Made by a program: the position numbers and the translations under genes
The notes under the pieces: generated by a model
Database searches by the model: none
Told to the model about the DNA's origin: nothing
Seen by the model: only the letters and a program-made list of their open reading frames with translations
NCBI GenBank assembly: GCA_034440575.1
Contig: JAOTOL010001636.1
Span: 3,258,001 to 3,322,000, forward strand
Length of the DNA: 64,000 nucleotides
Direction: 5' to 3'
Source: Imbricaverruca yamaguchii
Taxonomy: Eukaryota; Arthropoda; Thecostraca; Neoverrucidae
In this document: positions 1 to 11,712 of the stretch, piece by piece
Position numbering within the stretch: position 1 is the first letter of the stretch
Layout: each line of letters begins with the position of its first letter

Positions 1-1197
1 AGTAAAACCGTTCGTGGAGTCACCAGGCTACTCAGAAACCATTTCCGATGGCCATTTTGGAGGCCCTATTGCAGTCATTTCCGGGCCGGCGACGCTGAAC
101 ACGCTTCCCTCGATGGAAGCCTGGTTGTGGTAGCGTGAATATTTCCACCCCGCTAAGCTATTTATATATGGTATAGATTTCATGACTATGAAACGCACCC
201 CGAAGGAAAAAGTCGAAGCAGATGGCCTTTTGTATTTGGTGCAATATCATGACAATGTCATAAGAATCAACCTCGCCCGGCTGGGGACGGAGACGTACCC
301 CCCGATTGTTTTAGCCCGTTCGCGAAGAGAACGTGCGTGGTGCCAATATTTTCATGAGCTTTTCTAGCAAATTCTCACGTAAAATTGCATTCTAGACCAT
401 CTCCTCTTCGTTACCTAGTGAATGGCACAATCAGGTACAGTCAGAGATGAATCATTTGCAACAATCTATATACCCCGTAATACTCACTAGGTCAAAAGGT
501 CACGAAAGTTAACCTCACGTGTGTATACCATCGAGTTCAATTTCTGACTTATGACAATGTCTTCGGTGGTGCTAATAAGTAGCTGAAATGTATTACATGA
601 AAATGAATTAGAAAAGCGAAAATACATTTCCGACAACATTTCCGACAAAATCCCACACCAAGAGTGCGCGCACGATGTAGATTAGCATGGTGCAAATTAG
701 CATATCAGTGGCCTTGGAACCGCCACTAATCTTACTGATAAATTAGAAGTTCAGCTTACCAAATGCATGCAACATATGGTACATCGAAACGCAAGCAGTG
801 CAACCTAAATAATTGCGAACATTTCGGGCTGAATGTCAGCTGCGTTTTACGGGCTAAAATTAGTAGCACAAGTACTTATCTAGAAAGCACACGGAGAACG
901 TGCTAAAAACGAACAAATAATTGTTTTAATGATCCGATGGAAGGCGTAACCAGCATCAGCGCGCCAATCTCCACGGCGGGACGGAATGTGCTTTGACATT
1001 CATGTGCGTGCTATTAATGTAAGCAAGCTGGACGAATTATGATTGCGTTACTCTCCCAACTTTGAGCCGGATACTCATATGCTCTAATCATTGATATAGT
1101 GTGAGAGCGTGTGCCGGGTGCATTTGGTAAAAAAGGCCGTGAGCCATGAAATGACGAAGTCAGTTATTCACTATATTCCAGACCTCAGTACTTACCC
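1..1197. other. unannotated upstream sequence
   Basis: I see no gene here. Open frames are short (61 codons at 182-367 at most) and have no recognisable domain or splice context. Composition is ordinary and AT-leaning, with no tandem repeat. Confidence 0.5.
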
Positions 1198-1530
1198 AGA
1201 GGCGGATACACGGGGCACTGGTGCTATGTGCCCCCTTCCCACGGAAGGTGGCACCATCCGGCCGGGAAAAGGCGCCCCGGAAAGGTTCGAATGCACCCCT
1301 TTCTTACACCTCCATCAACTGATTTTGCAGCTAGAGGCGCCCGTCGGAGAGAAATATAGACACAAATGAAGTGTCCCACTGGATCCAACTTATCCCACTG
1401 AAAATCCAGTGTCCCACTGGAAGGAATAGGTGTCCTCTTGAGAGGAAAACACACACCACTAGTGTACTCGAGTGCCCCCTGCCCCATCAACGAATGTCTA
1501 ACCGAAGGCGCCCCTCTACCACCGTGCATA
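1198..1530 (+). mobile_element. hAT-like MITE fragment (copy A)
   Basis: The segment opens with CAGAGGCGGATACACGGGGC, close to the CAGGGGCGGAT termini common in non-autonomous hAT elements. It continues with runs of GGCGCCCC, GTGCCCCC and a 'TTTTGCAGC..GAGGCGCCC' stretch. The same motif set recurs at 9935-10215 in the same orientation and at 10647-10830 inverted, so this is a dispersed repeat family. No transposase remains and the right boundary is approximate. Assignment to hAT rests on the terminus only. Confidence 0.4.
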
Positions 1531-2488
1531 GTAACACGGTGCTCCTCTGCTGTGTTGAAAATGTCCAGACCATGTCGTATGGAAAATGAAAATGAAAAAC
1601 ATGATTCCATTAATCGTCACCACTAGAGGATTGCCGATAGCTCCTGTGCAACATTTGCCTGATCTCTGGGCATCACTGCAGTAGCCGGAGGATTGCATGG
1701 GTCACGCATTTGGCAACCCTGTTGATAGGCGAAATAATACTAATCCGAAATAGTATTTTTAGTCCACAACAAGTCGCCCAAGATCAATACCATTTGTCTT
1801 ACTGCTTACAATTCCATATTGCCTTTACCATCATCAGGGAATTTTCTATGATCATAAATATATGTATCTTTCAGTTGCCATTGTTTATGAAGCATTTTCT
1901 TCATGCGTGCTGAATCTGGTAGCCTCGGGACCCATCAGCAACGTTTCGGTTCATCCAGTCCGGTACGCTGTAAATCCCAATGTGCCTGGCAAAGGCAAAG
2001 TTGTGCAGGGCTTGGAATCATGCGACTCACATTTGCACTGCGGATTTGTAGTCTTTTGTTATAATATGCTCTTTTAAGGTCGAATGAGGCATTGTGACTG
2101 CTTCGAATTAATCGTGGATTGCTAGTTTGTTGGGTGCCCTTTCATAATAAGACACATTTTTTTATTTAAGAAATTCTTCATATTTGTATACACGTTTTTC
2201 TTTCTCGAACTTTCTGGCGCAACATCGTCTAACCTACACTGGCGCAACATAATCGGATATCTATCAGATGACACTCCCATGGGCACGTCGCATGTACTGC
2301 AATACATGCGACTACTGAAGGAGACATTGGACCTCTTCCCTGTTGTCCCCTTGTCGACCTGAAGCGTTGATCGCAAACATTATATCCAAGGATTTCCTCA
2401 AACCGCCTCCGTCTGATCTGAACTGAACACGCCATTGACGTGCTATCGTCCATTGTCACTCACTGAAGTTCAAGGACATCGTGCTGTC
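1531..2488. other. no recognisable feature
   Basis: Only short, overlapping open frames on both strands, none with recognisable motifs. No repeat structure was noticed. Confidence 0.45.
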
Positions 2489-2697
2489 GCCCGGTAACGC
2501 AACGATAATATTTCGGCACTTGAAGGATGCTTCACCAGGTAACGCAACGCCAATTTTTCACCCGGTAACGTAACGGTAATGTTGCATCAGGCAACGTAGC
2601 GATAACGTTTCACTCGGTGCTGTAGCGATGCTTTGCCCGGTAGCGTAGCGATGCTATTCCACCCGGTAACGTCGCGATAATATTTGACCCGGTACGG
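2489..2697. repeat. degenerate ~26-bp minisatellite
   Basis: About eight diverged units of the type CCCGGTAACGTAACGATAAT, spaced 24-28 bp apart. It lies 300 bp before the large 31-bp array but has an unrelated unit. Confidence 0.7.
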
Positions 2698-2992
2698 TGA
2701 AGACGCCTCGCGTCTCTGGGTTCTGAGTCCGCCACTGCGCTGCGCGTTCGCTGGGAAGCTCCGGCCTGGGCTGGTTGTGCAATGGCGCGCTTCTGCCGCG
2801 GTCTGCACTCTGGAGTCCGCGTGTCGGCGGCCGTGACGCATGCCGATGCATGCAGCAAGCAGTGCGCTGATTGGCGGGTGCGGACATTTGGTGTGACGTC
2901 AGACGCGGGTCGATTCGCCGCTGCAGAGCCAAAGCGGCGGTCGGGCTGTCAGACTCAGTGGTGTGCGGTCGTGCCTCGCCTCGGAGTGTACA

Positions 2993-4610
2993 GCGGTCCG
3001 TCCCAGTGCTGTGGCGACGTGTACAGCCGTCCGCCTGTGCCGTGGCGACGTGTACAGCCGTCCGTCTGTGCCGTGGCGACGTGTACAGCCGTCCGTGCCT
3101 GTGCCGTGGCGACGTGTACAGCGGTCCGTCCCAGTGCTGTGGCGACGTGTACAGCGTCCGCCAGTGCCGTGGCGACGTGTACAGCCGTCCGTCCTGTGCC
3201 GTGGCGACGTGTACAGCGGTCCGTCAGTGCTGTGGCGACGTGTACAGCGGTCCGTCCCAGTGCTGTGGCGACGTGTACAGCGGTCCGTCCCAGTGCTGTG
3301 GCGACGTGTACAGCCGTCCGTCCAGTGCTGTGGCGACGTGTACAGCCGTCCGTCTGTGCCGTGGCGACGTGTACAGCGGTCCGTCCAGTGCTGTGGCGAC
3401 GTGTACAGCCGTCCGTCTGTGCCGTGGCGACGTGTACAGCCGTCCGTCTGTGCCGTGGCGACGTGTACAGCCGTCCGTCCCAGTGCTGTGGCGACGTGTA
3501 CAGCCGTCCGTCCTGTGCCGTGGCGACGTGTACAGCCGTCCGTCCTGTGCCGTGGCGACGTGTACAGCCGTCCGTCTGTGCCGTGGCGACGTGTACAGCC
3601 GTCCGTCTGTGCCGTGGCGACGTGTACAGCCGTCCGTCCCAGTGCTGTGGCGACGTGTACAGCCGTGGACGTGTACAGCCGTCCGTCTGTGCCGTGGCGA
3701 CGTGTACAGCCGTCCGTCTGTGCCGTGGCGACGTGTACAGCCGTCCGTCCCAGTGCTGTGGCGACGTGTACAGCGTCCGTCCAGTGCCGTGGCGACGTGT
3801 ACCGGTCCGTCCCAGTGCTGTGGCGACGTGTACAGCCGTCCGCCTGTGCCGTGGCGACGTGTACAGCCGTCCGTTGCCGTGGCGACGTGTACAGCCGTCC
3901 GTCCCAGTGCCGTGGCGACGTGTACAGCCGTCCGCCTGTGCCTGGTACAGCGGTCCGTCCCAGTGCCGTGGCGACGTGTACAGCGGTCCGTCCCAGTGCT
4001 GTGGCGACGTGTACAGCCGTCCGCTGTGCCGTGGCGACGTGTACAGCCGTCCGCCTGTGCCGTGGCGACGTGTACAGCGGTCCGTCCCAGTGCTGTGGCG
4101 ACGTGTACAGCCGTCCGCCTGTGCCGTGGCGACGTGTACAGCCGTCCGTCTGTGCCGTGGCGACGTGTACAGCCGTCCGTCTGTGCCGTGGCGACGTGTA
4201 CAGCCGTCCGTCTGTGCCGTGGCGACGTGTACAGCCGTCCGTCCTGTGCCGTGGCGACGTGTACAGCCGTCCGTCTGTGCCGTGGCGACGTGTACAGCCG
4301 TCCGTGTCTGTGCCGTGGCGACGTGTACAGCCGTCCGTCTGTGCCGTGGCGACGTGTACAGCCGTCCGTCTGTGCCGTGGCGACGTGTACAGCCGTCCGT
4401 CTGTGCCGTGGCGACGTGTACAGCCGTCCGTCTGTGCCGTGGCGACGTGTACAGCCGTCCGTCTGTGCCGTGGCGACGTGTACAGCCGTCCGTCTGTGCC
4501 GTGGCGACGTGTACAGCCGTCCGTCTGTGCCGTGGCGACGTGTACAGCCGTCCGTGTCTGTGCCGTGGCGACGTGTACAGCCGTCCGTCTGTGCCGTGGC
4601 GACAGACGGT
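2993..4610. repeat. 31-bp minisatellite, about 52 copies
   Basis: Tandem units containing GGCGACGTGTACAGCCGTCC follow each other every 31 bp (for example CGACG at 4381 and again at 4412). Variants alternate CCGTCCGTCTGTGCC with CGGTCCGTCCCAGTGCT; the 3' third is the most homogeneous. The unit has no stop codon in any frame, and 31 is not a multiple of three. Six overlapping frames of about 550-650 codons are therefore open on both strands. I read none of them as protein. Confidence 0.97.
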
Positions 4611-6234
4611 GACGTGGTGCGCCACGGGGACCACCACGTGACCACACGGCAGCCGTTCGGGTGGCGTGACACCAGTCTGGCAGCTGGCGTGACCAGTCTG
4701 GCAGCTCGTGTGACGCGTGTCTGGCAGTTCGTGTGACGGTGCTGTCGCCGGCGGCTCCTGGCGCTGTTTGGTACGTAGGCTCTCCATGGCCGATCGACCT
4801 TACAACCTGAACAGCGCGTGACCTTGTGGTCGGCGCCGGCAAACAGTGGCGCAACCAGGATTTTCCCAAGGGTGGGGAAAAATGCTATGAAACAGAACAC
4901 CTTCGGCGCGCAAAGCGCGCGTAAAATTCTTGGTTTTGCGTGGTGAAAATGTAAAAATGTCTTGATTCATCTAGTGTATTTTGGTTACTATGAGGCGGGG
5001 GAGGGTGCGGGCCCCCTTAGCTGCGCCTCTGCCGGCCACCATCCGATCGTCTGGTGAACGTGTGCGAACAGCGCCGCGCTCTCACGCCGCGTGCTTAGCG
5101 TGACTGGTGCGACATCCGCTGCGGCCACCCTGCCGTTAGGGCGTGCAGTAGCCGCAGCCGCCTCCATGTCCTGCACTGTGTGACGAACTAAGCCCACGCG
5201 CTGAGACAACGACTCAAGCTACCCACTCAAAAATCAAAGTCGCGATCACGCTATGGGCAGTTTGCTTTGAAAGTAGTTTAAAACCAATGTGCGTTCCACA
5301 GATTTCGCCCTCTTTCCCCTTCCTCCTGTTTGTTAAAGTTCATTGAGATTAGCGATATAATATGACGTCTGCCATCCTAAAATAGAAGTGTGGACGCGTT
5401 CGAACAATTGGATGGCCACAACCAGGGGTGTTGTTTTATATACTTTTGAGGGAGCATAAGTTGGCTTTCCACAATGTCTGCTTTTGACCTGGAGCCCTAT
5501 GGAGTGTGCCCACACAATCTATTTGGGCCTGCCCATTGCCCTCATGTATTCGCCCCAATCATTTTCAGAAATTAGATCAGAAATTGAGCGATAAATGACA
5601 ACTTACCACATATGGAGAGTGGAAGTGTGTTCGTATTTGCAAGAATATGAATGCATGTCGCTTGTAGGTGGAGGGAGGTTGAACGTCAGGCTATCGTGTC
5701 ATCATTAGCATTGTTCAAAGCTGCTTAGGACGCGAATGGTCGCCAGCTCAAGAATGGTGAACGGCTCACGAATGATCGTCAACAAGAAGGTCGAAATAAA
5801 CTAATCGTCACATTTTATTGTCTTTATATATTTTTAGTAGAGCGATGATATCTAATGTATCACATCGTATTGCTGTGAAATTACTTTCCTAAGAATATTT
5901 AGTTTTCGCTTACTTGCTTGCACTTGGCCATTTTCACTGACCATTTCCAGACGACGATGTCGGATCAATTCACTGCCGTCTCAAAGGCTATTATTCTGGT
6001 CATGGACCAACCACAAAACGCAATCATGAACCATCGTTCTGGCCATGCACCATCAACTAAGCCATTTGTCGGCTCGCCATTTTCATAGCAAGGATTTCAG
6101 CTGAAGCTCCGTTGTGGCCGTATATCGACGTGAAGCATCAGAAGTGTGTTGGCTGATATTGTCCAAAAGCATGCGAAGTTAATGAAGGTATTCCAAATAA
6201 TCATTGCATATAATCATTGAATATATGAATATAG
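4611..6234. other. array flank with a MITE-like piece, otherwise empty
   Basis: The first 130 bp carry three diverged 'GTCTGGCAGCTCGTGTGACG' units. Around 4863-5035 a GGTGGGGAAAAA...TTCGGCGCGCAAAGCGCG...GAGGCGGGGGAGGG stretch resembles 37310-37440 (TTTCGGCGCACAAAGCG), suggesting a dispersed repeat related to the hAT-like fragments. From 5230 to 6234 I see nothing. Confidence 0.4.
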
Positions 6235-6920
6235 AGTCTGCTCCCCGATGCATGGTTGCACATACAACAGCTCTCATCTGAGAGGCCCGGCCTGGCTAGA
6301 TCCGATCGTCGCGCTCTTGTAACTGAAATAACTTGTTTTTGTACAGCGTTTCGTGTTGTAATCTCTTCAATCGGAGTACCGTGGGCTGTTTTAATTTCGA
6401 GTCTTACTCATGTTAATCCAAATATTATTCATCAAGTACTTTTAATCCTTGTACAAATAAAGAGGCTGACGGCGATTTTCCAGGATTCCCGCAGCTCACT
6501 ATGCAACTAATACAGCAGTCGGTGCCTCAGATACAGTATGAATCTGATACTGCAACCGGTGCATCAGATACACTATGCATTTGATACCACAGCAGTCAAT
6601 CGGATACAGCATACCGCAGCCGGTATTTGATGCATAGTGTGTCTGATGCACCGGTTGGCGTATCAGATTCATGGTTAGCTTCCCGCGACCGGAAAAGTCG
6701 CCGTCAGCCTTTTTCTTTGTGCACCGATTAAAAGCACGTGGTAAATAATGCTGGGAACATCGGCAACATTCGAAATTATAACGGCCCACGAGACTCAAAC
6801 TGAAGAGATTAGAACATTAAACGTTGTACAAAAACAGGTTATTTCGGTCCCAAGAGCTCGACGGTCGGATCGAGCTCGGCCGGGCCTCTCAGATGGACCA
6901 AGCATCCGGGAGCAGACTCA
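6235..6920. mobile_element. foldback (long inverted repeat) element
   Basis: The two halves are inverted copies of each other over almost the whole 690 bp. ATCTGAGAGGCCCGGCC at 6276 pairs with GGCCGGGCCTCTCAGAT ending at 6894. AGAGGCTGACGGCGATTTTC pairs with GAAAAGTCGCCGTCAGCCT. Innermost, CAACCGGTGCATCAGATAC pairs with GTGTCTGATGCACCGGTTG. The outer limit is set by AGTCTGCTCCC at 6235 against GGGAGCAGACT near 6920. No open frame of note is present, so it is probably a non-autonomous foldback or MITE element. I found no target-site duplication. Confidence 0.85.
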
Positions 6921-7441
6921 CTTGGGCTTCTCTTCTAACGAGACCAGTTCACCTCACGAGCTACCCGCTTCGAAGGGTCGTGTGAAGCGATGCAGTTCGC
7001 CAGAGGCGCATGCCCAGTGCGGCACAAATCGGTGGGAAGGGGAGAGTGCCTCAGTCCACCCACCCCAGCTCAGGGACTGTGTGGGGGAACTTGCACCCCT
7101 CCCCACGTCACGTCATCAGGTCAACGTCAATGCGATCGCACTGACATTTCGTTGAGCAACCACAGAGCAAGTACGACCGTTACCCGTTATTTCTGATTTC
7201 GAAGGGCGCCCGACGCCTGCTAAGTAAACCTATTCAAAATCGTTATCAAAAGCAGGATGACATGCACTCGAGGTTCTTGCTAACTCTTGTATCTGGGATA
7301 GTTGAAATGTTATGCTAATCCTCTACGTGTCTTGCAACAACTGTGAAAAACAAATATTCTTAAAATTATATCTTTCGTATATCTACGAGCGACAGCATGG
7401 AATGCTAGCTTCATTTTGCAACACCCCTTACTGCAAATTCC
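6921..7441. other. no recognisable feature
   Basis: Contains the downstream part of a 135-codon frame (6748-7155) that begins inside the foldback arm. The frame has no domain signature and is not read as a gene. Confidence 0.4.
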
Positions 7442-7740
7442 CCTACACGCTACTGCTCATGTCCTAACCCGATGCCCATGCCACTGCTCATGTCCTAACC
7501 CGATGCACACACCACTGCTCTTGTCCTAACCCAATGTACACGCCACGGCTCTTGTCCTAACTCGATGCACACGCCACTGCTCATGTCCTAACCCGATGTA
7601 CACGCCACGGCTCTTGTCCTAACTCGATGCACACGCCACTGCTCTTGTCCTAACCCGATGCACACACCACTGCTCATGTCCTAACCCGATGCACACGCCA
7701 CTGCTCATGTCCTAACCTGATGCACACGCCACTGCTGATG
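7442..7740. repeat. 31-bp minisatellite, about 9 copies
   Basis: Units of the type CACTGCTCATGTCCTAACCC + GATGCACACGC repeat every 31 bp (7451 to 7482 and onward). Decayed relatives ('CCACTGCTCATAC', 'CTGATGCACGC') continue irregularly to about 8400. Same period as the 2993-4610 array but a different sequence. Confidence 0.93.
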
Positions 7741-8399
7741 GCCAACTTGATGCATGGATAACTGTTCATACTTCAATCTGACGCGCGCATCGGCACCAAT
7801 GCCATTTCCTGATACCGACGCCATCGCTCGGTGGCGATGCTTTCAGCTGGTAACGCGTCACACACGCCACACTACGATCACGTCCTGAACCGAAGCATTG
7901 CCGCCGCTGACAGCCCCACAGATGCGTGCGTCACTTCTCTTCAGGCGCCAGCCCATCAGCCGCTCCTCACAGCCGAACCTGGTGCACACGCCACTGCCCA
8001 CACCTTAACCTGATCCATGTGCCATCCACCATGCACATGGTGGATGGTGGATGCATTCGCCGCTTGTCCCTCCCATCCCTCATGCGTTCGCCGCCTGTTC
8101 TACCGTAGCCTGATGCATACGTCTTTGTTCTGTGTCCCTGTTGTGACCTTGTGCATGTGCTACTTGTAAGCTTACACCATTATCTTGTACACCGCCTCTG
8201 CCCATCTCACACTTCCTACCCCAGCCTGATGCACGCACCACTCCTCATACTCTGACCGGGCACATTCGCTGCTGCTCATACTCAGCCTGATACATATGTC
8301 ACAGCACGTACCGTCATCTGGTCCGCACGTCACTGCTCATACTCTAAACTAGCGTGTGCGCCACTGCTCATACCGTAAACTGATGTCCGCACCACTCAC

Positions 8400-9934
8400 C
8401 CCACTCCAGAGTCCGAGCGGTACGCCATTGATCTCGACACAATTTCCGAGCTGTTGCGTGCTCATGCACTATCGCGGCCATCGGGGGCATGGGCGGAGAC
8501 TCCAAATTTCAGTGCAGCGTTCAGGAACTAACGGACTTCTCCCCCGCCCAACACCACACCTTCACTTACGTGGGTACGAACGTGGGTGCAGGATGTGCAG
8601 CTGCGCCGCCACATGGTGGAAATTATGGTGCACGGAGGGTCGCTGGTTGTTGCAGCGATAGTGGGCAGGCGGAAAGGTGTCTGCCTAGTACACGATCCGG
8701 TATTACGTCACCGGGTGAGGTTGTGTTCACAGGTGTTCATGTGCCAAGCTGGCACCTCTGCACTACACGTGGACGAACTGCAGGAATGGTTGTTTATTTG
8801 CACTGATAAACTGACTTAGCAATCCAATGCGTTCTGTAGATCAACTGAAATCAATCATACAATGAGAGTTATTACTCACTAAATACACTGTCACAGTTGT
8901 GTGGTCAAACTCGAGCTCAATATGCTGATCTGTAGAGGAAGTTGAGGTCTTAAACTGTACGTTTTTTGCTACCAGCTCTATCTCGTTCCCTCACAATTTG
9001 CTTGCCCCAGTTATCTCTGATGGTATCAAGATTCTTGTTGGGCTACTAAGTTCACTGCTCAGTACCACAATCTTTCTTCAGTATTGTTAGCGTCAGCCAA
9101 TCGGCTTTCGACGAATTCTTCTCACCACACAGCAGTACGTTCTCATGGAGGCGTCCAACAGCGTCGGTGGTGCACATCGAATACCGCTCTGGGCTCTTTG
9201 TTGTTCTGCTACATGCGACATCCTCGGTTGACCTGTGGAATATCTATATGAATATTGATATATGAGTAGGACGTCAAAATATATGTGAGATGCCTCTGAA
9301 TTATTTGGCATCTGCTGCCTTTTTCTTGATTATCGCATAGTCGTCAGCAGATCACCATGTTCAGCTGGATATCCTGTCCGCTGTAGTCCTGAATCATCGT
9401 GGGCATCAGTATCGATACCAAGTGAACTATTGATAAATACAACCAGATACGTGAGTTACTGATATCTGAGACTCCAAATGTACATAATATTGTCATCAAA
9501 CGATAATCTCGGGCCTGAAATACGCCCTGGAATATGTTCTGAAAATCGTCCATAGCTGGAATAGGCACGAGGCTTTAACTACGAGCGGGTCTACCCTGTG
9601 CATATGATACGACACTCAAAAGTGTGCCTGCATGATTTAGCCTGGCCAGGCAGTTGCACTTTTGAAGTCCCAACAACCGTTGTTTATTTGTTAGAACATT
9701 GGACTCTTTCTTCCTTCACACACAGCCAGACCAGATATCTTGGTTGAACAATTAAGAGCTTTTGACATGTTTCCTCCGAAACCCGACGTCGGCAAATCAG
9801 TGCTGCCAACTTCCTGCTACAAACTATTTCACGATCTACATAGTGGCTAACTTCGAATGGCACATCAGCATTTCCAAGCATTACCAAGTTCTTGCAATAT
9901 TTGATTGGGATTGAGCCACCCAACGGCGAATACT
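8400..9934. other. no recognisable feature
   Basis: Three overlapping frames of 77-105 codons at 8356-8819 are open on the + strand, but none has a recognisable motif or a splice context I could support. The remainder is unique-looking, AT-leaning sequence. Confidence 0.4.
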
Positions 9935-10215
9935 AGAGGCCACTGGAGGCATGTGCACCCCACGCGGAAGATGACTACCTTCCGGTTGAGAAAAGGCGCC
10001 CCCCAGGGAGGCCGGAGTGCCCCCTCCTCTTTCAGAGGTGAGTAGGCGCCCCTTGTAAGGAAAAAGGCGTCCCTACAGTGTGCTCGAATGCATCCCCCAC
10101 CCCGCTGAACGGATTTTCAGCCGGGAGCGCCCCTTCAGACATTTTCTCCGAGGCGCCCCTCCGAAAAATGGTTCCCTCCAGAGAAGTTCCCCTGATGACA
10201 ATTTCTAGATCCGCC
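9935..10215 (+). mobile_element. hAT-like MITE fragment (copy B)
   Basis: The same family as 1198-1530: repeated GGCGCCCC and AGTGCCCCC boxes, a GAATGCATCCCC..GATTTTCAGC core, and a right end reading TCTAGATCCGCCCCTG, the inverse of the hAT-like CAGGGGCGGAT terminus. Non-coding; boundaries are approximate. Confidence 0.5.
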
Positions 10216-10646
10216 CCTGACACCACGCTATAAACAAGGGTGTGTATCATCCGCATACTACCCAGCTTCTTTTGCCCCGGGCGGCTACAGAGTCGCCATG
10301 CCATGACCTGGGAGTCCTCGCAATATGTCGGTTGCAGTGCTCGGCTCACGTTCAGGCGCAATGAGCGATAATGCCGCTCCTCAAGGTCAATGGGTCTCAC
10401 GCGCTCCTCAAGGCCAATGGACGTGAATGACACCCCGAACACCGTGAATACCGTGCACATAGCTGAGCACCACGTGCACTGGCGTCCGGACACGGGGCGA
10501 GCTGAGGAACAGAGCCTGTACGCGGGAGGTGGTGCCCCGCGTTTGATACAGCTTCAGTCGCGCTCCTCCAACAGGAGTTGGAAGATTGCCAGCTTCTCGT
10601 AGCCTTTCACTGTCTGCGTCCTTGGTCTTCACTTATAACTATGACC

Positions 10647-10830
10647 AAGCAGGGGCGGGTTAAGGAATCCATGGAAAGGGGTATATTTCCTCTGGAGGGT
10701 GTTTTGGCGCAAAACCAAATTCGTTGAGGAGGGTGGGGTTGCACTCGAGCCTTTCTGACGGAGCGCCTTTCCCTGTTGGAGGGACGTCACCTTTTCATGG
10801 GCACATGCCCCCAGTGCCCCTCGATATTCG
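10647..10830 (-). mobile_element. hAT-like MITE fragment (copy C, inverted)
   Basis: Starts CAGGGGCGGGTTAAGGAATCC, then TGGAGGGTGTTTTGGCGC and CATGGGCACATGCCCCCAGTG, the reverse complement of motifs in copies A and B. Together with copy B it forms a spaced inverted pair around about 430 bp of unannotated sequence. Confidence 0.45.
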
Positions 10831-11641
10831 AGTTGGTTGGAATACAGAAAAAAGGTCGGGATAAGGTTCATAGATGATACCGTTCGTGTTCGGGATCGCA
10901 TCTAGATGTTTGACTGGCAGAGGAGGAGCGGTAAAGCATGGATAGCCATTTTGTTGAGCAAAAAGAAAAGCTTGCACAACACGCAATGGCATATTTGACA
11001 GATGTTTTGTCTTTCAGAACTCATCTATCACCAATGGAAGCTGATTTTCAGTGTTATTTTCGTGTTGAAATTCACCCTTCATCAGCCCGGAGGAAATGCA
11101 CTCGGAAGAGCAAGGCAGATACATTGCTCAAGGGGATCATACATTTTACTCTTGCCATCGCCCCATGGGCGTCTTTATACATTCAAGCTCATTCATGTAT
11201 GTATGTAGAGTGCATTGCCAAGGACATTTTTTTCAAAGACATTTCATTCCTCATACTTCATCGATATGGCTTCAATTTCTAAAAAGTGGGTGTCCTTCGA
11301 CGTACCGTGATGCATTCTTGCAGATTGTTCAGAAAGAAGATTAATTTTCAAGGTAGGTCGAGCTCATTTCTTCGGTCGCCTCTCGATTCTTCGTTTTCTC
11401 TCAAAGCTACCAAAATTTGGCATCAAGCGATTGCCCGGGGTCAACCCTCGAGTAATTTAAAATCGGGATATTTTTAGTCAAACCCAAGGTCAAATATTTG
11501 ACTGAATTCTTGGTAAACCACTCGTTTCCTCTCTATGGCTTCAATTTTTATCAAGTGGATGCCATTCGACGTGGCTCTCTGCACGGTATCAGAAAGTTGA
11601 GAAATATAAATAATTTCGAAGGTGTCGAAGGTCCTGTGTGT
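10831..11641. other. no recognisable gene; short diverged direct repeat
   Basis: A 114-codon frame (10938-11282) has no family signature. Two blocks around 11265-11340 and 11525-11605 share 'TATGGCTTCAATTT...AAGTGG.TG.C.TTCGACGT' and look like an old ~270-bp direct duplication. Confidence 0.35.
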
Positions 11642-11712
11642 GCGAGTGCGTGTGCGTGTGCGTGTGCGTGTGCGTGTGCGTGTGCGTGTGCGTGTGCGTG
11701 TGCGTGTGTGTA
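11642..11712. repeat. (GTGTGC)n microsatellite
   Basis: Eleven or so uninterrupted GTGTGC hexamers. It is open in several frames (Arg-Thr, Cys-Ala repeats) but non-coding. Confidence 0.97.

Noticed and set aside
2782..4900. Six overlapping frames of about 550-650 codons on both strands
   Set aside because: They are the 31-bp minisatellite read in every frame; the unit has no stop codon, and the products are simple CTAV/RRV/TSPR-type repeats.
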